DNA of 64,000 nucleotides from Klebsormidium nitens (taxonomy: Eukaryota > Streptophyta > Klebsormidiophyceae > Klebsormidiales > Klebsormidiaceae), in assembly GCA_000708835.1 (NCBI GenBank), contig DF237075.1, positions 98,956 to 162,955 on the forward strand. The letters run 5' to 3'. The position numbers and the translations under genes are program-made. The notes beneath the pieces are model-generated. The model saw only the letters and a list, made by a program, of their open reading frames with translations. It did no database searches and was not told the origin of the DNA. Shown one piece after another: positions 37,631 through 49,376 of the stretch. Within the stretch, counting starts at the first letter, position 1. Each line of letters opens with the position of its first letter.

Positions 37631-40600
37631 ATGGCCATGTCTCGAAGCCACGGAATGCTGCGAGTTGTACGTGGCCTGCCGCAATCCAGCTTTCTCCCAG
37701 ACAATCCCCTCCGGTGTCGCTCCTGGGTGAAGCCAGACTGCAGTGCCAACAATGCTGGCAAGACAGCCCAAGATGAAAGGCCCTGTGTGGCTCCAAATCT
37801 CGAGGGTCCGCCAGGCGTCAGCATCGTTGAGCGCTCCCTTGGGGACCGCCATCAGCCGTACTGGCTTGGAGTGGAGCAAAGAATGCTGACCCGAGCGATG
37901 ACCTTGAAGACTTCCCCACTCTGGGCGCACTCCAGTGCTTTGCCTGAGCAAGTGGGTGCTGACATCAGCACAGCCCCAGTCCAGAGAAGCATGCAGGGCG
38001 CCGCAACTCTGCGAGGGTTTGGCAGCGAAGCTGGGGCGTTGAGAGACGACGAGGAGGTGCCGGTGTGGAGGAGACAGGAGGCGAGCAGCGGGCTTATCAC
38101 TGAGGGAAGCCCCAGTCAGACTGCCGGAGGGACTAGCAAATGCAGGTGAAGCACCAAATGTTTGTTGGCCGCTTCAGACCTCCGCCCCAATCTTTGAGCT
38201 TTAAACTTAGTCAGGACTTCGCATGTTGAAGCGTCTTGGTATAGCAGACGCATGTGCCCTCGCGATCGCTTCAGTGCTGAGATGTGGCCACGTTTAAGGC
38301 CCCGGGAAGAATCTCATACCCGCTGCGAGAAAATCAGTCCGCTCATGCCATCGGTGTTTGTCGAGGGCTGACCTATACTTGGCAATTTTAGCGGCAATCA
38401 GGGGTTCAGTGTTTGGACCCCACCCCCATGACCTTGTAGTTGTCACAGGGACACCAGGGCCTAAGTCAGAGCACCCGGGCTTCACCATCTTTGAATCTTT
38501 TCCCTCAAGGGCCATCTATTTCTTCATCAGTGTTTCCCAAAAGCAGTAGCCAGGAAACCATCTCCGCCGGTTAGACCAGTCGTAGCTTCTATCATGCCCA
38601 TCTGATTGAGGGACCCTTCGATATCTTGGCGAGATCCGGAATTTTCCTCCCTGCATCTTGTTGCAGGTCCATCTCCTTTGGTTGCGCAACCATGCAAGGC
38701 AAGAAGGAAACAATGGACGACCGCCTGACCGTCCAGTTCAGTTTGCGCGGCAATCGGCACCTGGGCTTCTTCGGTGCATTTGACGGCCACGGCGGCTGGT
38801 CAGTGGCGGATTACGCGGCACACAAGCTGCACCGACACATCTTCAACAGCCCGCTCGCAGGGACTTCGCTTCCAGAAGCCATGATTGATGCATATGCACG
38901 GACAGATGAGGTGAGCCTAGCTCTTGGGAATTGGTATTGAAGCCCATTGAAAAATGTCTAAAGCTAGTGCTCACTTATCATCCCATGCCTGGTGCTTGTC
39001 CCCGTGATAGGATTTTTCCTACCACAGACAATTTCACTCTTCACGCTTGGCCTCCCTTGGTAATTCTCAGACTTCAAAGACCGCCGAGGCCTATTCCTCC
39101 CTGCTTCTTCAGATCTCAATTCCCAAAACTTCAGAACATCTCACCTTCGAAACCTCTGTGATCCCTTCGTGTGTATCGCCCTCGATCTTCAAAGTCTGTC
39201 GACCTCAGGACCCTATCAGTGCCAGCACCTCAGCCCCTCAGCCCCGTCAAACCCCCGAACCATCAGAACCCTCAAAACTCAAACCCTGTACAGGAGGTGC
39301 TGTGTTACTCGGACAAATCCCCGATGACTACATTCCTTGATTTGTGAAGCCCTTGCTCTCAGGACCACAGCATCACCTTGATCCCAGCCCCTCAGCCCTT
39401 TGTAAACCCCTAAACCTTCCTAAACCTCAAACTTCAAACCCCGTACAGGAGGTACTAATCGTTCCAAATCCCGGGGCGACTCCTCAGAGACTACGGCCCT
39501 TAAAGCCCTTTGCCTCCAGGACCTCAGCCTCACTTTAACCTCCGCCCCTCAGAGCCCTTTGCCCCCAGGACCCCAGCCTCACTTCAATCTCAGCCCCTCA
39601 GCCCTTGTGAACAGCTAACCCTCCATAATCTTACAAGAATCAAACCCTGTACAGGAGGTGCTGACATTCCCCGGGTGACCTCGGCCCTTTGATTCTTGAA
39701 GCCCTACTCCCTCAGGACCCCAGCCTTACTGAAACCCCAGCTCCTAGGCCCCATCAAACCCAGAATCTTTTCAAACCCTCAAAACCCAAACCCTGTACAG
39801 GAGGTTCTGACGTTCCCCGGGCGACTTGCCGGCGAATACGGTCCGGACCTGGTGGGCTCCACGGCAACCACAGCGGTGGTTGACTTGGGGCGTGGCCAGC
39901 TGGTCGTGGGCAACGTGGGCGATTCGCGGGCGGTGCTCTGCCGGGCGGGGCGCGCGGTTCGACTGACGGCAGAGCACACGGTGACGGAGGAGAGCGAGCG
40001 GGAGCGAATTGAGGGGAGCGGGGGCGACGTGGTGGCAGGGAGGGTGGGTGCACGAGTCGTGATTCTGCTTGCACTTCTTAGGTCACATGAGTAAGCGCGT
40101 GCGTTCTGTCCTTGTTCAAGAGTTAGGTTGAACGACATACATCCGTAGAGCGGTCTGATCTTGGATTCATTTTCAGGTTGAACGACATACATATATAGAG
40201 CGGTCTGATGTTGGAAGATTTGGAACCAAAAGTCGGTCTTTCAATGGAGCATTGTACGCAGTTGAGTTGCATTGGCGCTCTACGTTAGCTAACGAAAGCG
40301 GCCGACCATGGGTGATTGAAGTTCCACTTTGATTTTGCTACTCGGAAGCATAAAAGAAGAGAGATAGCTCTCCTGTGGTATGGATGATGTGGATCCGTGC
40401 GAAAGGGAGCTACCTTGAGAAGCGTTGGGCGTCTGGATGGCGACCGAGGAGTGGTCCCCCTTCATCGTGACAGTTCTATCGGGAAACACGTCTCCGATTC
40501 CACAATAGCCTCGCTGACTGTAGGAGGAATGGATACCAGAGGGGACTGCGCTTTGTCAGGGGCCCGATGCAACTGGTTTTGATTTGTGTTCTGGTGTAGC

Positions 40601-41574
40601 TTTTAAGGGGTCTTTGAATATGACGCACCCTCAAACCGGACTGTATAGCTTCTATGGTCGTAACACCGCCACAAGTGAAGTCCGGAATGGACAATCGCAA
40701 GCGACAGGATCCATGCGCCGCGCTTAATATCATGCCAGCACATTCTGCAGCGCAAAAGCCCAAGATTCGCGCGTACACCCTTCGAGAAGCAGCCTCCTCG
40801 AACAGACCACCCGGAGACCCCTCACAAACTCTGCTGACGTTCTATTTTTCCCTACGTGCAGTTGAGCGGTATCCTGAACGTGTCGCGGGCGCTCGGCGAC
40901 TCAGACCTGAAGCGGTGGGTCGTGTCGGACCCGTTCGTCCGGGAGCTTCAGCTGACGTCCGAAGACGCGTTCATGGTGCTGGCCACGGACGGGCTGTGGG
41001 ACGTCATCTCCAACGAGGGCGCGGTCGAGGTGGCGGAGCAGGGGGGGGATGCGCAGACGGCGGCGCAGATGCTCATGGAAGAGGCCATGATGCGACGGTA
41101 AGGCCTTTAAGTTCGATTTGCTTTTGAGAGTGGCTTGACGAGGTTGCGGGATGGCCAGTGGGAACGGATGAAGGCTTCGATGTCTTTGCTACTCTAGAGC
41201 CGCCGTTAGGACCACTTTTTCGAGAATGCCGCCCGACCTCTTCGGAGTACTTGCTTTACATAGTCCGATCATTGCTTCGTGTTTTTAAGCTGCGGTCAGG
41301 CATGACCTCTTACCAAAAAGCTGCTGTTAGAAGGAGCCGAAAGCAGTGGACATCGACGCCTCCTCAGACAACATGAAGAGGCGCTGCGGTCCCGGCGAGC
41401 GCTGTTAATAGGCGCTCTTTCTTGCGGTACATCCTTTTAATATCGAGGAGCCAGGAAGAAGTAGGCGCTACCAGATCCCGGGCGACTGGAAAATCTTGAC
41501 GCAGTGACTTTTCGCTTTGCAGGGCAAGGGATGACGTGGCGTGCTTGGTCGTCTATTTTCATTGGGCACGATGA
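37631..41574 (+). CDS. PP2C-type protein phosphatase with N-terminal extension
   Basis: Five exons, 37631-38145, 38667-38910, 39801-40043, 40862-41097 and 41523-41574, join in matching phases to 429 residues. An alternative ATG at 37883 would give 345. PPM/PP2C motifs appear in order: FGCATMQGKKETMDD, FFGAFDGHGG (metal-binding Asp and Gly), TTAVVDLGRGQLVVGNVGDS, LSGILNVSRALGDSDLKRWV, VLATDGLWDVIS and RDDVACLVVYF. These are Mg/Mn-dependent Ser/Thr phosphatases. The N-terminal extension is rich in Ser, Arg and Ala and may be an organellar leader; this is inference. The catalytic core is compact, about 255 residues. Intron 2 carries copies of the exon 3 acceptor, described separately. Confidence 0.87.
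39170..39830 (+). repeat. Degenerate tandem repeat copying a splice acceptor (PP2C intron 2)
   Basis: Four diverged units, spaced roughly 145-205 bp apart, each contain a CAGGACC(C/A)CAG/CTCAGCCCCT-type stretch followed by AAACCC(T/C)GTACAGGAGGT. The cores lie near 39283, 39436, 39641 and 39787. The last one is the real acceptor: its CAG is followed by GAGGTTCTGACG, the start of exon 3. The third copy extends the match through GCTGACATTCCCCGGG. So 3' splice-site sequence plus the first bases of the exon have been multiplied within the intron. Confidence 0.7.
40125..40215 (+). repeat. Tandem duplication, two units of about 41 bp, period 50
   Basis: AGGTTGAACGACATACAT occurs at 40125 and 40175, each followed by TAGAGCGGTCTGAT and TTGGA with few differences. 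It lies in PP2C intron 3, and no function is apparent. Confidence 0.8.
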
Positions 41575-43024
41575 GTTGATGCGGCGCCTTTGTCATGGCG
41601 CGTCAGTGGTTCCTCTGCGGAGTCAGCGGGCTTTTCATGCAAAGAGGTGACACCTTGATTCCATTATTCATAAATCTCTCGGTTGCAAGTGTAAATAACT
41701 GTGCCTTACCGAAGTCTGACTCACCGTAATGATATCATTCGCTGCGCAACAAATTGTTGCCCAATGTTTGGGTGGAAGCCGATCCTCCCGAGAGGTTGAA
41801 CTTTCGGCTGACCGTTCCGATCGTTTGTGAGGAGTGCGCCTCCTGCAAGCGAGGTAGTACCTGTTGGACCTTATGGTTGATTTCTTTGACGGCCTGCTGT
41901 ACTACGAGCTTGTTTGATTAGAGACACACTTACCAGTAGTTTTGTATAAAGATTCGTTGTATTTGAATCAGTTGACCTTGACATGAAGCTCGAGAGAAAC
42001 GTGACATGCTTCGATATCCGCACTCGGACGCCTTTGCTTTTCGACTTCCGCACGCGCCATCGCATTGAAATTATGGTTGTGCACAGTCCGAGGCGGGAGG
42101 TCCTATCGAGATCAGTTTGAGGTGCAATTATGTGCTGTTAGAAAGCAGTTGTTTGGCCCGTTCTGCATGGCATGTCGGGTGTGTCAGATCATCTTATGGC
42201 AAAATATTGAAGCAAGCGTTCGCCCCTTGGTCGGGTACTGCTGCTTCCGAAGTTCTGAAAGGATTCGATCTTGCCGGTTTAGCTACTTGCAAGCGCCCAG
42301 TGACCGGGCTATGATGTGCACATGATAGGGCTGGCATCAGATATTGAGGTGCAATGACCTGAAATTGCCGCGCCTTGTTTGAAGAGTGCCGCCACTGCTA
42401 CACGGGCCACATGACCGTGCGCAGCATACTCACATGACGCGGACGCACATGCATGTGTGACCAAATAAGTACGTTTCTAAGTTTGCGTCAATATCCATTC
42501 ACATTTGCATGCGCACGCCGCCCTGGATATTACACTCGAATATATATGACCATATAATATCCGTATGTTTGATATTGCTAGCCCTGGCATGCGCATAAAG
42601 CTAGCACGGTCATTAGATTCAATCAAGTATTGAACATTATCATAATTACGACAGCCATGCATTCGGATCGCGCATGCCGTGCTCGCAAAGCATGCGACGT
42701 CGGACTTCAAGAGGCCTATGTCCTGTTGCCCTGCTTTGTGTTGCAAGAACAGGCCCGTGCATGCATATGAACCCGGCCGTCTGAGAACCGAGATGTTTTC
42801 TGGCTCGGCATGGTGGATGGCCCGGCAAGGTAAAATACGAGAATGTACCGAAAGTAAGCCGTTTCGAATAGTAGAGTCCCAGTCGAACCGCTCTTGAGCA
42901 ACTAACATATTGACGAACCGCGGTTCACATTCATGTCCGTCCTCAGTCGGTGCCTGATTCAAGCGCCTGCTGGTAGCTTGAGCATGGGCAAAGGTACACG
43001 TGCCGCGTTTGCCTTTCAATCCAA
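41575..43024. other. Convergent intergenic spacer
   Basis: Space between the ends of PP2C (+) and SURF1 (-). No supported coding frame. The stretch 42500-42660 is A+T-rich, with TATATATGACCATATAATAT. Confidence 0.5.
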
Positions 43025-45036
43025 TCAAGTCCCGTCCTTGTACTTGAGTACGACTTGCTTTCGTCTTGACGACCTTCCAAACAACCGCATGTACGCCATT
43101 GTGGACACCGCTGCGAAAAGCGTCAACCTGACAAACAAGACGGAGATGACTCGTGAAGCTCTAGGTAGGGGCAGAAACTCAGGTGGTTTTTGAAGGTGAC
43201 CATATTGTTTCGTTTGCCGTAGGGCATCTTAGGCTGAGCGACAGACACGCAGCAGGTGGCAGCAAAGCCTTGATGACCAGACTTTCTTATGTGTCTCTTC
43301 TTGTCTTGAAACCAGAGAAAGCTTCCTGTCTTCCCTGCGTAAAATATCGTGAAAGAGTCGGGTGAGTGGAGAGCAACAGCTTTAATTCGCAGGTCGAGGA
43401 GACTCACCAGGTCATGGCGTAGTTGAGATGGTCCTGGGGCATGATCCTAAACTTTGCCAGTTCAAGGGGATCCCTCGGCTCCGGGTACCGAGCTACACCG
43501 GGTCTGCTTCCCACGTCCGAGGTCGCCTCTATCAGCAGAGCGTTGTCACCGATACCCGTTTCTCGAGCCATACGAGGGGCATCAATGAAGAACCACTGCA
43601 AGACAAATGGGCCTCAATCCTCAGAAGCGGGAGCCTAAAGATTAGGGGCTGAGGATCAGAACTGAGTGTTAGTCAGAGCACTTGACGGGAATACTCTTGA
43701 TGACAGATCTGCAAGGCGTCTTTGGATCAAAAAGGCAAACATTGCCTGGAGAAGGGCAGACAGTTGCTGCCGTCATAGTCTGTTGCTGCCTTGCTAGGCA
43801 GGAAAGCCCACAGCCCACATGTCCTAGGGAAGGAGAGCAATTGATCTGATGCGTGCAGGGGACGGACTATTAAATAGAGATTGTTACACGAGTGCTCGAA
43901 GGTAGAAGAAGGAAGCTTACCTCTCCCGCCTCGGGTGCATTTGGGGGCACAAACTGGCTCGGCTGGTCGCTGCCCCTGACTACGCCGCACACCGTCACTT
44001 TCGTCTCCCCCCCAGGTGGCTCTGTCCAATCATTTGGAACCCAGCCCCGGTTGACCAGCACCGGGGGGGCCCGTTTATCCTCCGGCATCAGGGGGGTGAC
44101 CACGTGAAAACCTTTCTCTGTCATCCCCCCAGGGGCAGACTTCACTCTAGGCCCAACAAATATCGACCGGCTGACGTCGTATGTCCCCGTCAGCTCGACT
44201 CTCCGGAACTCTAGATCTGGCGCGCTCTCGCTGCCTTGGGATGCGAGGAGCTCCGGCAGACTGACGGGGTCGCCGGCCAGCTTCTGCTGGCGCTCGGCGA
44301 GCATGGCGATCTTTTGTTCGCGCCGCTGAAGCTGCCACAGCCCGAGATAGAGCGTGATGCCACACGGGGCGAGCAGGACAAGGGAGGAGAGGCCCAGCTT
44401 GGGACCAGGAGGGGGGACGCCTGAAGAAGGACAGAATTGCTGTCACTAGCTAGCAGAAGAAAGAAAAGTGACAGGGAGTTGACACACGAGTTCAGGTAGA
44501 AATCTGTGGTTGATGAGTTGCAACACGGTATCCCTTTGGCGACATTGATTAAGAGGATACTGGGGGGTTGTCTGTATAATTGCGACACGCGTCGCATATC
44601 TATAGCGCTCCAGCTTTCACAGTGGCAAGCGAGGTTTTTAAGGAAGCGGTAAGCATCGCAGCCTGTGATTGTACCAGAAGAGTTACTTTCACCACTTCTT
44701 ATCATTGAAAATCGAATTCAGATTATAGAATTAAGTCTGAGGGACCGGAAACCCTTTCAACTTTGCACCTTGCTTGGCGGCACTTGTCGCCAGGCCCGCT
44801 GTCTGCTGATGGTGCAGTGGTGGAAGGACCCGACTCTGCTGCACCACGGGTCTGAAGACGGCTCCACCTGATCTTGGACCAGAAAGATTGGTTGCAACCC
44901 CAATGCTGTCAATCCCCAAGGCAACCGCCTGTACACTGTCTTGCTTTGCAGGAGTTTGGAGTAAGTAGTGATCCAGAATCTTTGCGGCCTGTCTCTCAAA
45001 CAGGTTTGCCCACCGGCGACCCAGGCGCAACGCCAT
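43025..45036 (-). CDS. SURF1: SURF1 cytochrome c oxidase assembly factor
   Basis: Four exons, 45036-44769, 44420-43921, 43595-43408 and 43127-43025, with consistent phases encode 352 residues, matching plant SURF1. Exon 1 is an arginine-rich mitochondrial leader (MALRLGRRWANLFER). The first membrane helix follows (LGLSSLVLLAPCGITLYLGLW), directly joined to QLQRREQKIAMLAERQ. The intermembrane-space domain shows LTGTYDVSRSIFVGPR, GFHVVTPL, VNRGWVP, WFFIDAPRMA and MPQDHLNYAMTW. The second helix and a short basic tail end the protein. SURF1 acts in the mitochondrial inner membrane during complex IV assembly. The exon 1 donor is GTGCAA, unusual but phase-correct. Confidence 0.93.
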
Positions 45037-45229
45037 CTCCAGAGCTGGATGTCACCCTCTCCTCACCCCTCAGGACGATCCTCCGTCAGTGGTGCAACCT
45101 GGATGCGCAATCTCCATCTGCAAGAAACGCAGAAGGGGCATCTGATCGCATCTGGTCCCCCCCCACACAACATTTCCCGCATAAAGCTGTGGCTTCCAAA
45201 AAGAGCGTGTGGGGGATTGCAAAAAACAG

Positions 45230-45301
45230 TGAAGACTAGGTGACTCGAACACCTAACCTTCCGATCTGGAGTCGGATGCACTGCCATTGTGCTAAGTCTC
45301 C
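45230..45301 (-). tRNA. tRNA-Trp(CCA)
   Basis: On the minus strand: acceptor GGAGACT/AGTCTTC (one G-U pair) with discriminator A; anticodon stem TCCGA/TCGGA with loop CTCCAGA, so anticodon CCA; T arm AGGTG-TTCGAGT-CACCT. There is no intron. It lies between the divergent SURF1 and DHBP synthase genes. Confidence 0.92.
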
Positions 45302-45505
45302 TAGAATCGCTCAGAAAGCGTGCAGGCTTATAGATATAAACCTGTAAAGAAGGAAGACAGCTTTGACAAGGAGGAAGGTGTGGCACAAATATCCGGAGCT
45401 CCCAGTCCCACTTCCAAGCTACACAAAATCTGTCATTGTCAAGTTGGGGTTCAATTTCCACTAAAAGAGGCGCCCTTGAGAGACAGGAGATCAGTTTTTG
45501 GTGGC

Positions 45506-47372
45506 ATGGCTCCGCAGGAGAACAATTTTGTTCGTGCTCTTGAGGCACTAGCGGCGGGGAAGCCGGTGGCGGTCCTCGACAGTGAAGCACGGGAGGGGGA
45601 GACAGACTTGTTCATTCCAGGGCAGTTTCTACAACCTAAAAACCTACGGTGGTTGCGGACACTGGCGGGGGGAGAGCTTTACATCAGTGTGGGGCAGGAG
45701 GTGGCGGCATTGTTTAAGCTGCCGTTCATCGGGCCGGCGTTGAAGGAAACGAGCTGGGATGTCTTGAAGCAAATGCAGAAAGAGAACGACGGAATGTGCC
45801 AGGGAAGGTGAGGGTGTGACGCTTCCAGGCTTGCCTCTATATTCTTTATATGGTGGCGCCAGGCGGAATGTTTGCCTTGGCCCCTCCTTAGGTTTCTGAA
45901 AGCAGAAATATGGTCACATAGAAGTTTCTGAGGTTTGCTGGTTTAGGTGCTCTTGATCAGCCAATGCTGCAACTTGGGATGCTAATAAGGTTGGTGGTCA
46001 TGTTCAGTTCTTAAGTGAGACACCTGACCTTGGGTGCTGGTAATGATCTGAGTTGTACTACTAACTCAGGATGACCTTGATTGCCATTCGCTTCTGTAGG
46101 AGACAACGTGACAGCAGAGTCAGTCAGCATTTGCCAGCTTACACAGCAGTATATTTTTGGCCGATTTGCAAAACGTACTTAAGCTGGTGGTTAGCATGTT
46201 GCAAAGCGATGGCACTGACACCAGACGGCAAGGGTCTACTACAAGCCTGAGGAATCTGACTAGAGTGTGGCGGGTGCCATCTTACCCAGGCCTTGACGAG
46301 AGAAGACAGGGGACACTTTCTCTTCTTCTCCTCGCACAACGCTCCATGATTTGAATTGTGGGGCTGCCGACATACATTCATGCACTTTGAAAGCCATGGT
46401 TTGATCCTGGTTTGCAGCACACATATAGCGCTGAGACATTGCTAAAGTCATGATTCTCTCATTTTGTATCTTTGTATCACCTTGGGGAACTGTTCACAGA
46501 GTACTCTCTTTCCTTTACAGCTGCAGCGTGAGCGTGAGCCTGGACCACCGCAGCACAGCCACAGGCGCCCCTGACGTGGAGCGCAGCCTGACCTGCCGGA
46601 GGCTGGCGGAGCTCTACCAAGAGTCGTCCAAGAAAGGCCTCACGCCCGACGAGGCGTGCGCGGAGCTAGGGCGGGAGTTCCACACACCGGGGCACGTCTT
46701 CCTCTGTCGAGAAAACGATCTGGGGCTGAAGCACCGGGCAGGTCACACGGAACTGTCAGTTGCGCTGGCCAGGGCGGCGGGGGTGACGCCAGTGATGGTG
46801 AGGGGCTGGGCCTTAATGATTGGGTTTTTTGAGTCTGTAAAGTCGTGTAAGCCTCCCCAGGCCTAAGAAGTCAAAAACTAGTCGAAATGTATCTCTTAGA
46901 TCATGGCATGTGGGGGTGGAAGCTGACAATTCAATGCGCCAAATGAAAGGAAGTGCACTTGTCCTCTGAAATAAGGGTCCTGCTGGGGAACAAAGGCAGT
47001 ACTTGCCTTTAGACCCCGCTCTACTTCTCGTTTCCTGCTTTTCCACTGGATCGCTTCGATTCTTTCCGGCAACCATGATGCACACACATGACAGTATCAG
47101 GAAGATCTTTTGTGCCTGCTCTTGCATACCCTCAACGCAGATGCACCTGTCAAGCTTCATCTTATGATGTCGGATGTCTCCATCTGCAGGTGGGCTGCGT
47201 TATGCTTTCAAACGAAGGGGACGATTATGGTGCCCTCCCGCCCCGGCTAGCAGAGGCCTGGGCAGTCAAGAACGGAGTGCCGTTCCTCACAGGAGAGCAA
47301 GTGCAGCAACACATTCTTTCAAAAGCAAGCAACGGGGTACACAACGGGGTCTCAAACGGAAACGCACACTGA
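45506..47372 (+). CDS. ribB: 3,4-dihydroxy-2-butanone-4-phosphate synthase, archaeal type
   Basis: Three exons, 45506-45807, 46521-46797 and 47190-47372, in phase, give 253 residues. The enzyme converts ribulose 5-phosphate to formate and the four-carbon precursor of riboflavin. The active-site loop reads LDSEAREGETDLF, matching the archaeal REGETD form rather than the bacterial/plant REnEgDL form. Other family blocks are GFLYISV-like GGELYISVG, SVSLDHRSTATG, FHTPGHVFLCRE and RAGHTELSVALARAAG. The His-Thr-Glu block and TPGH are conserved catalytic segments. Plants usually carry this domain fused to GTP cyclohydrolase II (RibBA); here it stands alone with no cyclohydrolase part. No transit peptide precedes the chosen ATG, though the frame is open upstream to about 45320. 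Confidence 0.9.
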
Positions 47373-49376
47373 AATCCTTGCAATATGGCGATACTGTCGA
47401 GGTGAGACTGATGGGGTGCACGAGCGGAAGTAACTTATTAGTCTTATGCGTAAAACTACTTTATTAGGCAATGAAAGGAGAGATTAAGGTGTATGTAGTG
47501 AGCTTCAAGGTGGACAGGTCTCAAGAAACTTTTTAAGGTGCGCAAAGTCTTCCGGCAGCAATCATGGATCACGCGCTTTGACAGTCTCCTGGCAGGGGAG
47601 TTGATTGATGCTCGATTGGAGTCCTTTTCTAAAGATCCTCGAAGGAACAGCTTCGTGTTTCAAGTGCAAAGGTCTTGGTCGGATCCATTTCGAAGGGGTT
47701 GAGTCCAAGGTCACCGTACGTTTCGAGCTAGCTGTGCAACGAGGGGAGTACCTTCAGCTGTTGCTGTAGAGTACAGACTTATGAAGAGACTCGTTCGAGG
47801 CTGGAATCACATGCCAGTGCAGTGTCCTAAAACGCATGTAGCTTTGCATTCATGTGTTACCATAGATGACCATTGGGTGCTTGCGTCACCGTTGGAATGT
47901 TAGATGTCATTCGCGGGGCAACCGTCACCCGGGGCGTTCCCCGGCCATGGTCCTTGAACTTAGGCTGATTATACGATAGTATAGGGTCGCCATGCATGCA
48001 TGAGTAGAATAGCGCCGGAAGGCCGGACGCGACTCCGGGCAATCAGCTGTTACTGCTGCGACTGCAAACTCTTTGTTGGCGCGCAAGCCTACTGACCGAA
48101 CCCTTTGGACCAACCATTCTGCATCTAGGTACGACCAGGATTGCAGCCTTGTATTATGATGATTCTTAAGGATCTTCATCATTACCAGCATCACGAGCGT
48201 CGCCGTCGGGATAAATTGAGTTGACCACGTCACGCATTTCAAGTTTGATTTATCGAGTCACCTCATTGTATTGCCTGTATATATGCATGGTTCAATATGA
48301 TGAATCAAGAGCTTGTCGACAAGACGCGATGGCCGCGCAGGCCCGGCCTTAGTGGATCAGAGTCACGTGCAATCGACGTATTCTGACGCGGCCAGGACTA
48401 GGGTTGCGTTCAGTGGTTCTGGCTGTCGTATTTCGGCAGACCAACTATGTCCAAGGTGTCGAAAAGGCTTCAACGAATGGATCCTGCACATGATGGATGC
48501 AGACGTCAAGTGCAGCATCGGTCTGATCGTCTGATATGAATATGTCACTGATTTGTTCCACTCTGAATTCAAGGTCGAGATCCTTGAAAAAGTCTCATTT
48601 GCGGAGACGAAGAGCAGGCGGCACGTGACGAGCCTTGCAAGGCTATAAGTCGGGCTTCGAAGCAAACGGAAGGTCTTCGGGACCTTCCGTGCCAAATGCA
48701 TGTCAGATGCTCTGAGTGGCCGCTCAGCTATATCAGAGAACCGTATAAGCTACTGTAGCCTGACGGGGACACGGCTGGATAACGCAGGATTTGATCCGCT
48801 CACCATGTAGATGTTGATGGGCATTCTTGTCTTCATACAATCGATCATCCGAAAAAGACGAGCTTGTGTTGCCGGTGACAAGGTCCGGTGCATCTTCAGC
48901 TGCTTTACAACTGTTTCAAGCGACACGATCGGAAGTCAACTTGCAGATCAAAAAGTGGCGCAGAGCGAGGGAACAGACAGTTTCGATTAAGCTGGCGACT
49001 TGTTTGTACTTGAAACGGAAAGCTCGCATGAATCCGCAATATATAAGTACTCTGCATACGAGAATCGGAGCCTGTTCTGCTCACCAGCGAAGACGTACCC
49101 AGCTCCGTCTCCGAACCTGGACTTCGAAAGTTTTAGATAAAGTCTGCACGAATCGAAAAGTCAAATGATTCTATGACCAGACGGAATTCGCGAAACATAT
49201 TGAAATCCTCTGTGCATCGATCTATCTAAGCTGGCAGAAGTCGGGATATAGACCGCCCCACGCGCAACACAGAACGATCTAAGTAACTGGGGGGAGCTGG
49301 TATACTGCAGTAGTCCATTTTCACAGCAGATTCGTACTGACGCCTAAGCCTTTGCTTAGGTAACTTGCTCTCAGAT
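47373..49376. other. Intergenic, nothing recognised
   Basis: No supported gene. A small hairpin, GGAAGGTCTTCGGGACCTTCC, lies at about 48668. Short frames on both strands are not convincing. Confidence 0.5.
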
